A stretch of DNA of 42,674 nucleotides, taken from positions 1 to 42,674 of the IMG/VR virus record IMGVR_UViG_3300031623_000012, one strand, 5' to 3'. Under the pieces are notes generated by a model, which searched no databases, was not told where the DNA came from, and worked only from the letters and a program-made list of their open reading frames with translations. Position numbers and translations under genes: made by a program. The stretch comes from a virus. This document shows positions 33,657 to 42,500 of this stretch, piece by piece. Each line of letters starts with the position of its first letter. Position 1 is the stretch's first letter.

Positions 33657-34001
33657 AGGCCGTTATGTAAACAGTGCAAAATTAAAGTTAGAGCCATGGG
33701 TTATAGACGAGGTAAAAAAATTTATTGGCGTAGCTTATGCGATACTTGTATACGGAAAAAGAAGAAACTTCGTATAGGTGGTATAACACCATTACAACGT
33801 TCTGGATATAAGAAAAAAAATAAGTGTGAATTATGTGCGTTTAAACCCCAAGAACTTATGCAAATGGATGTGTATTTTGTAGATGGAAATAAGAACAATG
33901 TTGCTACACATAATTTAAAAACTATATGTGCTAATTGTCAACGATTAGCAAGTGTTAAGAAGTTGCGATGGAAGATGGGAGATCTAGAAGCTGATGGGTA
34001 A
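33636..34001 (+). CDS. HNH-like zinc protein with catalytic histidines lost
   Basis: The 121-residue basic protein has four CxxC pairs: C11/C14, C35/C38, C64/C67 and C98/C101. Residues 63-104 follow the HNH treble-clef layout ('CELCAF ... VDGNKNN ... NLKTICANCQ'), but both catalytic His positions are Tyr80 and Phe81 in 'MDVYFVDGN', and the closing His is Gln102. Nuclease activity is therefore unlikely, while zinc and nucleic-acid binding remain plausible. It could be a regulator, perhaps acting on the palindromes overlapping its own start. The gene overlaps the 3' end of the convergent dNMP kinase gene by 47 bases. Confidence 0.75.
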   Translation: MKPFIGTRPLCKQCKIKVRAMGYRRGKKIYWRSLCDTCIRKKKKLRIGGITPLQRSGYKKKNKCELCAFKPQELMQMDVYFVDGNKNNVATHNLKTICANCQRLASVKKLRWKMGDLEADG

Positions 34002-34551
34002 GTTTATCTACTTTTGCAAATAATTCTTCCAGTGTTCCGTTGTTATCTATAATGTAATCAAAGTCACTATCTAGCCAATCCCATTCAGATTGATGTGCTC
34101 CACGATCTTGCATTTCTTTTTGTGTGGGTAATTCGCCTCTTTTTACACATATAACTTTGCCACTATGTGCTTTAATTGTTTTAATTTCATTAATAAATCT
34201 AGTATCCGAAATAACAGTAGGTTCACCTTTATATCTGCCTAAGCAACTATCTAACCATATTGCATCGTACATTTGTCCACGCATTACTTCTGTGCCAAAA
34301 TATTGCAATATCCATCTAGGTGTTACAGGTTTACCAAACCGTTCACTCCAATAAGCATCAGGTTGTTCTCTCCATGCTCTACTTTCGTTTGTTGCACCTT
34401 CTAGCATTTCTCTGTTCCAATTAAACATGGAACTTACTGCATCTTTTAAACTTTTTGCAAATGAATCTTTTTTAAAACCGTGTTGTTCTACCAATCTTTC
34501 CGCAACGGTATCTTTGCCAGAACCCATTAGTCCTACTAATCCTATTAACAT
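33955..34551 (-). CDS. 1: Deoxynucleoside monophosphate kinase (T4 gp1 type)
   Basis: The 198-residue protein has P-loop 'GLMGSGKD' at 7-14, 'FAKSLKDAVSSMFNWNRE' and 'YFGTEVMRGQMYDAIWLD' (dNMP-binding helices), and 'VISDTRFINEIKTI', as in gp1-type kinases that phosphorylate dNMPs for phage DNA synthesis. T4 gp1 has 241 residues; this is a shorter marine version. Promoter TTGAAA-17-TATAAT precedes the ATG by six bases, indicating early expression by host sigma70 polymerase and a leaderless or near-leaderless mRNA. Confidence 0.9.
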   Translation of the reverse strand: MLIGLVGLMGSGKDTVAERLVEQHGFKKDSFAKSLKDAVSSMFNWNREMLEGATNESRAWREQPDAYWSERFGKPVTPRWILQYFGTEVMRGQMYDAIWLDSCLGRYKGEPTVISDTRFINEIKTIKAHSGKVICVKRGELPTQKEMQDRGAHQSEWDWLDSDFDYIIDNNGTLEELFAKVDKLTHQLLDLPSSIATS

Positions 34552-34557
34552 TAATTG

Positions 34558-34586
34558 ATTATACTACTTTTTAAGACGTTTTTCAA
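34558..34586 (-). promoter_or_regulatory. Sigma70-type promoter of dNMP kinase gene
   Basis: -35 TTGAAA (34581-34586), a 17-bp spacer and a perfect -10 TATAAT (34558-34563), six bases before ATG 34551. The -35 lies within the last codons of the 60-aa gene. The predicted start is at or next to the ATG. Confidence 0.75.
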
Positions 34587-34746
34587 TCTCTAATTTGGCT
34601 TCTTTTACCGCACCAAGTATGCTTCTACGTATTTCTAGATTCTTAGATCTTAATGCACTAATAGACATATTTTCTAGATCATCAATTATAATTTCTAGTT
34701 CGTCAAGTGTACAATCGGAATATGATTTATATCGAGAATCTGACAT
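34564..34746 (-). CDS. Small helical conserved phage protein
   Basis: The 60-residue protein has two predicted helices: 'TLDELEIIIDDLENMS' and 'SILGAVKEAKLEIEKRLKK'. No family is recognised. It sits between gp13 and dNMP kinase on the same strand. A TTTAAATA late-like element lies eight bases upstream of ATG 34746. Low charge balance and helix content fit a small dimeric coiled coil. Confidence 0.55.
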   Translation of the reverse strand: MSDSRYKSYSDCTLDELEIIIDDLENMSISALRSKNLEIRRSILGAVKEAKLEIEKRLKK

Positions 34747-34754
34747 GATACTCG

Positions 34755-34762
34755 TATTTAAA
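34755..34762 (-). promoter_or_regulatory. Late-promoter-like TTTAAATA
   Basis: Seven of eight consensus bases, eight bases before ATG 34746, in the 32-bp gap after gp13. Confidence 0.35.
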
Positions 34763-34778
34763 AAGATTTAGTAATGAA

Positions 34779-35540
34779 TTAACCAATAACAAAACTGTGT
34801 GGTGTTCCACCTTCTGCGAAATTATTAACTTCTAAGTCAAGTCTTTCCATCTCAGCCATACCAGCTTGTTTTAGTTCAGCACCATTAAGTGTTGTACCAC
34901 CTTGTGGACCAGCAATAGTATTAAATTTACCTCTTGCTTCACCTAGCATAACTTTACATACTGCTAATGTGTAATCTCTAATCCATGGTTTAGAATAGAT
35001 ATCTTTAAACAGTGTAATATCAGGTCTAAAATTATCAGTATGCATTAGAATACCTTCGTTATCTGCTCTAGGTCTTTGTGTAATTGTAAGTTTTTTAGTT
35101 GCAACATCAAAATGAAATTGTATAAAACTTCCAAACATTTTTCCAATTAATTCCTGATAAGATGCAAAAGCAAAGTATGTTGCAAGTCCGCCTGTTGCTC
35201 CTGCTCTTAACAAGTATGTGTTAGTATATGCCAGGTTAAAAGGTTCGAAAAGTGTTCCACCTTCTCCACCTTCTGTACGAGAGCCCACTGTTCTACGAAA
35301 TAATTTTCTAACGTTAATTATTTCATCAGGTAAAATGTAAGTATTTTGGTTCTTTTTCATTTCTAAAAAAGCATAAGATTCTTCAACAGCATTAGACGAT
35401 CTTTGTCTATATCTGTTAATGGCTCTTTCAAGTGCTATTTGATAGTGTTTTGGGTCTAATTCTACGTCAATCATGCCCTCACCTAAATTAGCTTTAACGT
35501 ATTCAAATACTTCTTGTTGACCTGTTTGTAGTTCTGACAT
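34779..35540 (-). CDS. 13: gp13 neck protein
   Basis: Start chosen at ATG 35540, giving 253 residues (MSELQTGQQEVFEYVKANLG). A longer frame to 35621 would run through the promoter and the divergent gp14 start and is rejected. 'ALERAINRYRQRSSNAVEES', 'YILPDEIINVRKLFRR', 'MFGSFIQFHFDVATKKLTI' and 'WIRDYTLAVCKVMLGEARG' follow marine gp13 neck proteins (T4 309 aa). gp13 with gp14 closes the filled head and makes the neck on which the tail docks. CATAAATA lies five bases upstream. In T4 genes 13-14-15 are collinear; here 13 is inverted relative to 14-15. Confidence 0.85.
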   Translation of the reverse strand: MSELQTGQQEVFEYVKANLGEGMIDVELDPKHYQIALERAINRYRQRSSNAVEESYAFLEMKKNQNTYILPDEIINVRKLFRRTVGSRTEGGEGGTLFEPFNLAYTNTYLLRAGATGGLATYFAFASYQELIGKMFGSFIQFHFDVATKKLTITQRPRADNEGILMHTDNFRPDITLFKDIYSKPWIRDYTLAVCKVMLGEARGKFNTIAGPQGGTTLNGAELKQAGMAEMERLDLEVNNFAEGGTPHSFVIG

Positions 35541-35545
35541 ACACA

Positions 35546-35575
35546 TATTTATGGCTTGTGTGTTATCAATAAATA
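35546..35575. promoter_or_regulatory. Divergent pair of late promoters for gp13 and gp14
   Basis: Minus strand CATAAATA (35546-35553) lies five bases before the gp13 ATG. Plus strand AATAAATA (35568-35575) lies eight bases before the gp14 ATG at 35584. Only 43 bp separate the two start codons. Each matches seven of eight bases of the T4 consensus. Confidence 0.6.
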
Positions 35576-35583
35576 TGTATGGA

Positions 35584-36744
35584 ATGCCAAGATTATCAAT
35601 TTTTAAGCCTGAAAAAGGCAACGACTATAAGTTTTTTGATCGTAACATCAAAGAGATGTTTACGGTGGGTGGAACAGACCTACACTTTCACAAATATATA
35701 GGACCATATGATCAAGGTGATGAGACCAAAGATGGATCAGCATCACCCACTCAGCCACAACGAGCTCAAAGTAATATTAATGAAACAACGATCCAAGATT
35801 TATTATTTTTAGAAAATAGAGATAGAAAATACTCATCAGATGTTTATACTGTACGAGGAATATACAATGTACAAGATATAGATTTTAATCTATCACAATT
35901 TGGTATGTTTTTACAAAATGATACTATATTTTTAACTGTACATATGAATGATATTGTTGAAAGATTAGGTAGAAAACCTATGTCGGGAGATGTTGTTGAA
36001 TTTCCGCATATGAAAGAAGATTTTTCATTAGATGAAACTATACCAATTGCACTTAAAAGATATTATGTAATAGAAGATGTTAATAGAGCGGCAGAAGGAT
36101 TTTCACAAACCTGGTGGCCACACTTATTAAGATTAAAATTAAAAACACTAGTTGACGCACAAGAATTTAGAGATATTATAGGTGACGCAACAACAACAGG
36201 TTCTCTTGCAAGTTATATGAGTACCTACAATAAAGAAAAAGAAATTAGTGATCAAATAGTTGCACAGGCAGAAGCAGATTCTCCTAAAGCTGGATTTAAT
36301 TACAAGCAATATTATGTTGCACCAATTGATGAAAGAGGAAATATTAGAACTGACAATGTAAACACAACTGAAAGAATTTCGGATAAACCAATAAATGCAG
36401 TAATAGATACACCAGCAGGTTCACATTATGGTTTTTATGTGGGAGGTGATGGTGTTGCACCAAATGGTCATCCGGCTGGATTCGGAACAGCGTTCCCAAG
36501 TAATTACGCTGATGGCGATTATTTCTTAAGAACAGACTTTTTACCTAATAGATTATTCCGTTTTGATGGAACCAGATGGGTTAAGATTGAGGATTCAGTT
36601 AGGTTAACTACAACAAACGATGATACAAGAGCAAATTGGAAAACAAAATTTGTTAACGAATCAAGTACAACAACTATTAATGGTTTAACGGTACAACAAA
36701 GGCAATCATTAACAAACGCATTAAAACCAAAGGCTGACAATTAA
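35584..36744 (+). CDS. 14: gp14 neck protein with C-terminal extension
   Basis: Start chosen at ATG 35584 (MPRLSIFKPEKGNDYKFFDR), the usual opening of marine gp14; an in-frame ATG at 35575 overlaps the promoter. The protein has 386 residues against 256 in T4. 'SQFGMFLQNDTIFLTVHMND', 'KPMSGDVVEFPHMKED' and 'QTWWPHLLRLKLKTL' are the gp14 core. The last ~90 residues carry 'DYFLRTDFLPNRLFRFDGTR' and 'WVKIED', a beta-unit also seen in gp15 and gp18. gp14 binds gp13 at the neck. The next gene starts two bases after its stop. Confidence 0.87.
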   Translation: MPRLSIFKPEKGNDYKFFDRNIKEMFTVGGTDLHFHKYIGPYDQGDETKDGSASPTQPQRAQSNINETTIQDLLFLENRDRKYSSDVYTVRGIYNVQDIDFNLSQFGMFLQNDTIFLTVHMNDIVERLGRKPMSGDVVEFPHMKEDFSLDETIPIALKRYYVIEDVNRAAEGFSQTWWPHLLRLKLKTLVDAQEFRDIIGDATTTGSLASYMSTYNKEKEISDQIVAQAEADSPKAGFNYKQYYVAPIDERGNIRTDNVNTTERISDKPINAVIDTPAGSHYGFYVGGDGVAPNGHPAGFGTAFPSNYADGDYFLRTDFLPNRLFRFDGTRWVKIEDSVRLTTTNDDTRANWKTKFVNESSTTTINGLTVQQRQSLTNALKPKADN

Positions 36745-36746
36745 AA

Positions 36747-38189
36747 ATGTTACACTTTTACGACGGACAAATTAGAAAATTTTTAACTCAATTTATAAGA
36801 ATTTTGAGTAATTTTAGTGTGGAGACAGGAAAAGGCAAAAACGACCAAGTAACTTTAAGAGCAGTTCCGGTTGTGTATGGAGATCCTACAAGACAAGTTG
36901 CAAACATTATAAGAAATAACAGTGAAAATGCATTACAGTACGCACCAAGAATTGCCGCTTATGTAAGAGAATTAACTTATGATAGAGATAGAATGCAAAA
37001 TCCTTATCATGTTGAAAAACAACATTTAAAAGAAAGAGATCTTTTGCCAGACGGAACTTATAGTGATAAGTTAGGTGCAGGATATACTGTAGAAAAAGTT
37101 ATGCCGTCTCCTTTTAGATTAGAAGTATCAGCAGATATTTGGACAACTAATACAGATCAAAAATTACAAATAATGGAACAAATTTTATATTTGTTTAATC
37201 CAGACTTTGAAATACAAAAAACAGACAACTATATTGACTGGACAAGTTTAAGTTATGTTGAATTAACAGGAACAACATTTAGTTCTAGAACTATTCCAAT
37301 TGGTGCAGATTCAGAAATTGATGTTGCAACATTACAATTTTCTATGCCAATATGGTTATCACCTCCTGTTAAAGTATCAAAATTAGGTGTAATACAAAAA
37401 ATTATAATGAGCATATATGATGATGACGGAGGAATTGCAAAAGAGTTAATAGATGGATCTCTACTTTCAAGAAGTTATATAACACCAAACAATTATGGAT
37501 TATTAGTGACCGGAAACCAATTAAGATTATTAGGATCAACCGGTACATCTGTAACAAGTGGAGGCGATGGGTACCAAACAGGTGCTAATGAGCCATCAAA
37601 TTTTGATCCTTTTGAAACATTTGGACCTGCAGTTAATTGGAAAGTTCTTTTAAATCAATATGGCAAAGTTACAAATGGTACATCTCAAATAAGATTAACA
37701 CTGCCAACAGGAAATGAAATAATTGGTACTATTGCAACTTCTACATTAGACGACACAATATTATTGTTTAACATTGATTCTGACACGGTGCCAACAAATA
37801 CGTTAACATCAGTTAAAAAAATAATTAATCCTGCAACATATGATCCAGGCACACCTGTAAATGCTGATAGATATTTGATTATAAATGACGTTGGAGATTC
37901 TACAGCATCAGTGCAAAGTGCAACTTGGGGAACGTTGATTGCAAGTGTAGGAGATATTATTGAATATAGCTCAGGTCAAAGCAAATGGTTAAAAGTTTTT
38001 GATGCATCAAATCCAGATTCAACGCAACATTATATTACTAATTCATACACAGGAATTCAGTATCGTTTTAATGGAACAGACTGGGTTAAATCATATGAAG
38101 GAATTTATTACGCTGGTAAATGGAGTATTGTACTAGATGGCGGCGGAAATACTGGATATGATGCAAGTTCAGATGCAACTACTCCTTGA
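36747..38189 (+). CDS. 15: gp15 tail completion / sheath stabiliser with C-terminal extension
   Basis: The 480-residue protein (T4 gp15 272) has the gp15 N-terminal core 'MLHFYDGQIRKFLTQFIRIL', 'VPVVYGDPTRQVANI', 'RIAAYVRELTYDRDRMQN', 'YTVEKVMPSPFRLEVSADIW' and 'DVATLQFSMPIWLSPPVKVS'. gp15 caps the finished tail and stabilises the sheath. Residues ~235-480 are an extra beta-rich region ending with 'QYRFNGTDWVKSYEG', similar to the gp14 extension. It is co-transcribed with gp14. Its last codons overlap the -35 box of the Nudix promoter. Confidence 0.87.
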   Translation: MLHFYDGQIRKFLTQFIRILSNFSVETGKGKNDQVTLRAVPVVYGDPTRQVANIIRNNSENALQYAPRIAAYVRELTYDRDRMQNPYHVEKQHLKERDLLPDGTYSDKLGAGYTVEKVMPSPFRLEVSADIWTTNTDQKLQIMEQILYLFNPDFEIQKTDNYIDWTSLSYVELTGTTFSSRTIPIGADSEIDVATLQFSMPIWLSPPVKVSKLGVIQKIIMSIYDDDGGIAKELIDGSLLSRSYITPNNYGLLVTGNQLRLLGSTGTSVTSGGDGYQTGANEPSNFDPFETFGPAVNWKVLLNQYGKVTNGTSQIRLTLPTGNEIIGTIATSTLDDTILLFNIDSDTVPTNTLTSVKKIINPATYDPGTPVNADRYLIINDVGDSTASVQSATWGTLIASVGDIIEYSSGQSKWLKVFDASNPDSTQHYITNSYTGIQYRFNGTDWVKSYEGIYYAGKWSIVLDGGGNTGYDASSDATTP

Positions 38190-38214
38190 TTAATTTAAGT
38201 TAAATTGTTATAAT
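38186..38214 (+). promoter_or_regulatory. Sigma70-type promoter of Nudix gene
   Basis: -35 TTGATT (38186-38191), a 17-bp spacer and a perfect -10 TATAAT (38209-38214), five bases before the ATG at 38220. The -35 overlaps the gp15 stop. The predicted start is at the ATG. Confidence 0.7.
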
Positions 38215-38219
38215 AAAGA

Positions 38220-38648
38220 ATGGAAAAGAATATTATTTGTTCTGGTGCGTTATTTTATAGCACTTCTACTAAACGTTTTCTTTTATTACAAAGAACCGAT
38301 TTTAAAACTAAAGGTATGTGGGGGTTAGTTGGCGGTAGGGCACGTTATACGGAGTCTGCATTTGAAGGTTTAAAGAGAGAAATTAATGAAGAAGTAGGAA
38401 CAACTCCTACTTTTAAAAAAGTAATTCCATTAGAATTGTTTACGTCAAACGATCAAAAATTTTTCTTTAATACATATCTTATTGCAATTGAAAATGAATT
38501 TGTAGCAAAATTAAACAAAGAGCATTCAGCATATTGTTGGTGTAATTTTGAATGTTGGCCAAAAAATTTACACGCAGGTTTACGAAATACTCTCAATAAT
38601 AAAGCAATTAAAGGTAAATTACAAACTATTCTAGACTTAATTGTTTAA
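38220..38648 (+). CDS. Nudix hydrolase
   Basis: The 142-residue protein has a complete Nudix box GX5EX7REUXEEXGU at 39-61 (Gly39, Glu45, Arg53, Glu54, Glu57, Glu58, Gly60). The layout 'RFLLLQRTDFKTKGMWGLVG' before the box resembles MutT/GDP-mannose-hydrolase-like members. It would hydrolyse a nucleoside diphosphate-linked compound such as a nucleotide sugar, oxidised dNTP, NAD(H) or an RNA cap. A sigma70 promoter makes it a probable early gene although it sits behind late tail genes. The 28-aa ORF starts right after its stop. Confidence 0.92.
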   Translation: MEKNIICSGALFYSTSTKRFLLLQRTDFKTKGMWGLVGGRARYTESAFEGLKREINEEVGTTPTFKKVIPLELFTSNDQKFFFNTYLIAIENEFVAKLNKEHSAYCWCNFECWPKNLHAGLRNTLNNKAIKGKLQTILDLIV

Positions 38649-38735
38649 ATGATAAGAAAAATAGTTATTTTTTTAATGGCACTTTTTATAATTGCTATGA
38701 TTGTTTTATCTTTTTATGGAAATGCTATCTATTAA
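38649..38735 (+). CDS. 28-aa single-span membrane peptide
   Basis: The frame starts directly after the Nudix stop codon (TAA-ATG). It encodes a basic start (MIRK) followed by one hydrophobic span 'IVIFLMALFIIAMIVLSFYG' and a short tail. Such peptides in phages can be small holin-like, lysis-timing or membrane-sensor proteins. No ribosome site is obvious, so coupling to the Nudix gene is likely. The stop codon shares TTAA with the stop of the convergent lipoprotein gene. The short length keeps confidence moderate. Confidence 0.5.
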   Translation: MIRKIVIFLMALFIIAMIVLSFYGNAIY

Positions 38736-38908
38736 AAAGTTCTTTTCCATTGAAATTGATTTTCCTCACATTCTTTTAAATTTTTAGCATTTTCTTTTAG
38801 AGTTAATTCACTACTAAAGTCATTACACGTAAAATTAAATTTATAACCTGAGCATTCAACTAATAAAACAGTTAGGCTGAGTAACACAAATATTATAATA
38901 AATTTCAT
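38732..38908 (-). CDS. Small lipoprotein (58 aa) after fibre genes
   Basis: The 58-residue protein has a lipoprotein signal: 'MKFIIIFVLLSLTVLLVEC' with lipobox LVEC and Cys19 as lipidation site. The mature part is about 40 residues with two Cys (28 and 47) that may form a disulfide. It starts by TAATG overlap with the upstream 210-aa gene. Known phage lipoproteins of this size block host receptors (superinfection exclusion, such as T5 Llp) or act as Rz1-type spanins, but the Pro-rich Rz1 pattern is absent. Placement with fibre genes suggests receptor blocking (inference). Confidence 0.65.
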   Translation of the reverse strand: MKFIIIFVLLSLTVLLVECSGYKFNFTCNDFSSELTLKENAKNLKECEENQFQWKRTF

Positions 38909-39540
38909 TATCCTGCACTAATTTTTACTGTACCAGAATCATTCCAAAGTTGTCCAGCATTACTTGGATCGCTTGTAGGCAAATCAGTTGCCATTATTTT
39001 GCCTGATTCGTTAACCATTACAGTACCAGCTTGATCAGGAAAATATATATCTCTTCTTGCAGTTGCATTGGTACCAAACAATCTAGTTTTTTTATAACCA
39101 GAAGCCTGTAACATTAAAGGCTTATCTACGTGAACAATTACGCCATCGTTTTGTACTATCAACATTGATTTGTGAGACCCGCCAACTCTTACAGTAAATT
39201 CTAATGCGGAATCGTCTGTTGCTCCTGCATCTCTAATTTTAGTATTAATACTTGCATAACGGATCATATCGCCGTCTGTGTTTTTGCCTTTAAATTGTAT
39301 TTTTCCTAATATATCACTTTTTGCTGGACTGTCAGAAAATCTCTCTAATGTAAGTAAAGGACCACTTGCTGATCCATCGTCTAATGTAGAAAGTAATAAT
39401 GCACTTTCACTAGTAGACTGATTTTTAATTTGTACTTTATGAAATATTTGTTTTTTGTGAAAGTCAGCATCTGTATCCGTTACTGTTTTACCTTCAGTAT
39501 CGTCATCTTCTACTTTCATTAAACTATATCTTTTTGGCAT
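38908..39540 (-). CDS. Tail-fibre-associated virion protein
   Basis: The 210-residue protein has an acidic N-terminus 'MPKRYSLMKVEDDDTEGKTV', a beta-rich middle ('LLLSTLDDGSASGPLLTLER', 'FTVRVGGSHKSMLIVQNDGV') and the C-terminus 'SDPSNAGQLWNDSGTVKISA', frequent at the end of phage fibre and collar proteins. It probably trimerises as a distal fibre piece or a fibre connector. An unusually strong AAGGAGGA site is encoded in the last codons of the upstream fibre gene, and ATG overlaps its TAA, so expression should be high and coupled. Confidence 0.7.
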   Translation of the reverse strand: MPKRYSLMKVEDDDTEGKTVTDTDADFHKKQIFHKVQIKNQSTSESALLLSTLDDGSASGPLLTLERFSDSPAKSDILGKIQFKGKNTDGDMIRYASINTKIRDAGATDDSALEFTVRVGGSHKSMLIVQNDGVIVHVDKPLMLQASGYKKTRLFGTNATARRDIYFPDQAGTVMVNESGKIMATDLPTSDPSNAGQLWNDSGTVKISAG

Positions 39541-42500
39541 TATTCCTCCTTAATATATTTTTTACCTGTTAGTTTTTCAATATCTTTAATCATTTCTTCC
39601 ATATTAACTCTAACAGTTTTACCTGTTATAGTATTTCTTGAAAAATATTCCCATTCACCTTGTTTATTGTGCGGTGAAAGTTTTGTAACGTTTCCTGCTT
39701 CATCTCTTACATATACTTCAGCACTTGCTGAATCATCTTTAGCATAAACGTGAGCATAGTTGGCTACGGTTGACGGATCAGATACAACTCCCATGGCCAT
39801 AGCACCACTTAATGTAACACCAGTAGATGATGTTTGTAATCTTGTTGTACTGTTATAATTTAAATCAACAGAAGTTGCCGCATTAAAAACAGCCATTGTT
39901 TTTGAGCCAGCGGCATTTTGAAATGTTTGTGTGCCTGATCTATAAACTAGTGAACCAGTACCTGCATCATCAATATAACTGTTGCTACCATCATGATAAA
40001 TTTCTAAATCACCACCAGTACCAAACTTTAATTTAACATTATCAGCTAATGTTTTTGTACCTGTGATTGCTTGATCATTACTTGTTAAAACTTGTATTGA
40101 TGTTGAGGCACCTGCCGCTTCTCTTTTTATATGTGTTCTAAAAGCATTAACAGTAGTTGAGCCTCCACTTGTACTCAATGCGTTTAATGTTACTGTTGTA
40201 CCTGATAATGCCGCTGTAAATGTTAATTGGTCTGTACCTTTTGATGATACAATTGGTCCTGAACTTACGTAAGCAGTTGTTCCGTCATGTACTACAAATA
40301 CTTCTGAAATAGATGCTGGCGTACCAGACTCACTTGAGTTGTAACCAACTACAACATAGTGAGAACCGGTATATGAATCACTTGAGAAAGTATCTATTGC
40401 TGTTTCAGATGATGATACTGTTACTGATGCAACAACTTTTGTATTGTCACCAGAAACAGCCGCTTCAGAATCACTTAATAAAATTCTAAACATCTTAACA
40501 GCAGTATTTGTTTCATTTCCTGATGCACGTAGTCTTACGTTACTTCCACTAATATCTGCTGTCAATGACACTAATGGATTATTACCAGTGTATACGTCGT
40601 TGTATGTTGCAATAAAGGCGGTTGTTCCGTTGTGAACAACTGAACACTCTATATTTTGTAATTCAGTTTTTGATGAATTGTTTGCACTAATATAATATTT
40701 TGCGCCTCTATAAGAAGCATGAGCCCAAGTATCTATATTTTCTACAGCACTATCAACATCTGTGTTTAATATAATTGCAGTGTTACCTGATGACGTAGCA
40801 CTTGTACTGTCACCCATCGCAATTCTAAAATATTTTATGGAGTTTACATCGCTTGTACCTGTACCTCTTAATCTTACTGTACTACCACTAATGTCTGCTG
40901 TATATGTTAAATGAGCATTAGATCCCGATCGCACACTACCACCTGATGCAACAAATGCCGTTGTATTATTGTGTACTAAACTTATTTGCTCTGCGGTCGT
41001 TTCTTCATTAATTTCGTCTCTTGCTACCACCATATAAAATGCTGAATCAAAGTCAGTTTCATCAAAACTATTAATAGTTGTTACAGAAGTTCCAATAGAA
41101 GTTTTATTTCCTGTTGTTGTATCACTTAAATCTGATGTTGAAGCAGTTGTTGTAATTGCTGTCCAACCACTACTATCATATCTTTCATATGTGCTTGATG
41201 ATGAATTATATCTTAACATACCAACTGCACCTGTTGAACGTTGTGCAGTTGTACCAGAAGGTAGTTTTAATGATCCAGTTGCACCGGATAAGTCAAGCAT
41301 TTCTGCTGTTAGTTTAATATTGTTATGTGTAATATATAAATCATCTGATGTTTGTGCGTTTGCTCTGTAAATATTTTTGGCTTCCATTCCTAGTCTTGCA
41401 AAGTAAATTACACTATTAGTAGAACACGAAGCTCGTAGTCTTGCTTTGCCGCTAGATACATCTGCTGTGAATGTTGCAAGAGAATTATTTCCTGTTTCAA
41501 GTGAACTTTGAGATATTGTTGCATCAGTACCTGCCACATTTACGGTCATAACAATCTCAGAATTCTGATATTCAGTACTTCCAGAATTTCCTACATTTAT
41601 AAAATATCTTGCAGATCTATATTTGAATACGTCAAACGAATCAATGGTTTCAACAGTAGAATCTATATCACTTTTCTTACCGTATAAGTTATTATCAACT
41701 TCACCTAATTTTGTTTTAGATCCTAAATCTTGTCTATATAATATTGCTGTGGCAGTTGTACCACCAGTTGATGCCGCTGTTAATGTTAATGTTGCTGATG
41801 AAATTGTTGATGACAAAGTAAAAGCATAATCACTTCTAGTAGATACTTTGGCATAATCGTTAAAATATACAGTTGTACCATTATGAGTTAAACTTACTTC
41901 TGAAATTTGATATTCTGTTTGCGTTGAATCTTTAAATAACACAACATATTTTGCACCTTGTATATCTGTTTTTGTAAACTGATCTAATGTTACTCCAGCA
42001 GTAGTGATTGCTGTGCTTGATGCTATAATTTTTGAGTTTGTGTTTGCTACTGTTTCATGATGATCACCTAATGCAATTCTATAAATTCTTAAATTTGTAT
42101 GTGTAGAGCTTTGTGTTGAACCAGATAATTGTAACATATCTCCAGATATTGCCGCAGTAAAATTAACTATGTTTGTACTGTCTTCATTTACATCATATAC
42201 AGAAATATAAGGAGTAGAATCATTGTGTACAACAGAAACTTTTACATGACCAATTAATGAATTATCATGATCTTCCATTGTAACATCATAAACAGCACCT
42301 CTAAATGCTCCTAAATCAAACTCGTCAATTACCGCAGATGTAGTTGTAAGTTTGTAGTAATTAAATTGTTTTACTGCTGTGTTGTTTCCTCCACCGCCGC
42401 CACTTGATTCTGCAAACGATAATGTACCTGCACCATCAGTTTGTATTACTTGTCCATTACTTCCGTCTGATGTTGGTAATGTATAAGCACCATTTATTGA

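Noticed and set aside
35238-35250. tRNA-like GGTTCGAA
   Set aside because: It lies within gp13 and no cloverleaf stems can be drawn around it. No tRNA gene was recognised in the window.
35541-35621. 27-codon N-terminal extension of gp13
   Set aside because: It runs across both divergent late promoters and the gp14 start; the gp13-like sequence begins at 35540.
40120-42345. CRISPR-like repetition
   Set aside because: Repeats are ~300-bp, degenerate and in frame within the fibre gene; they are protein-domain duplications. No CRISPR array seen.
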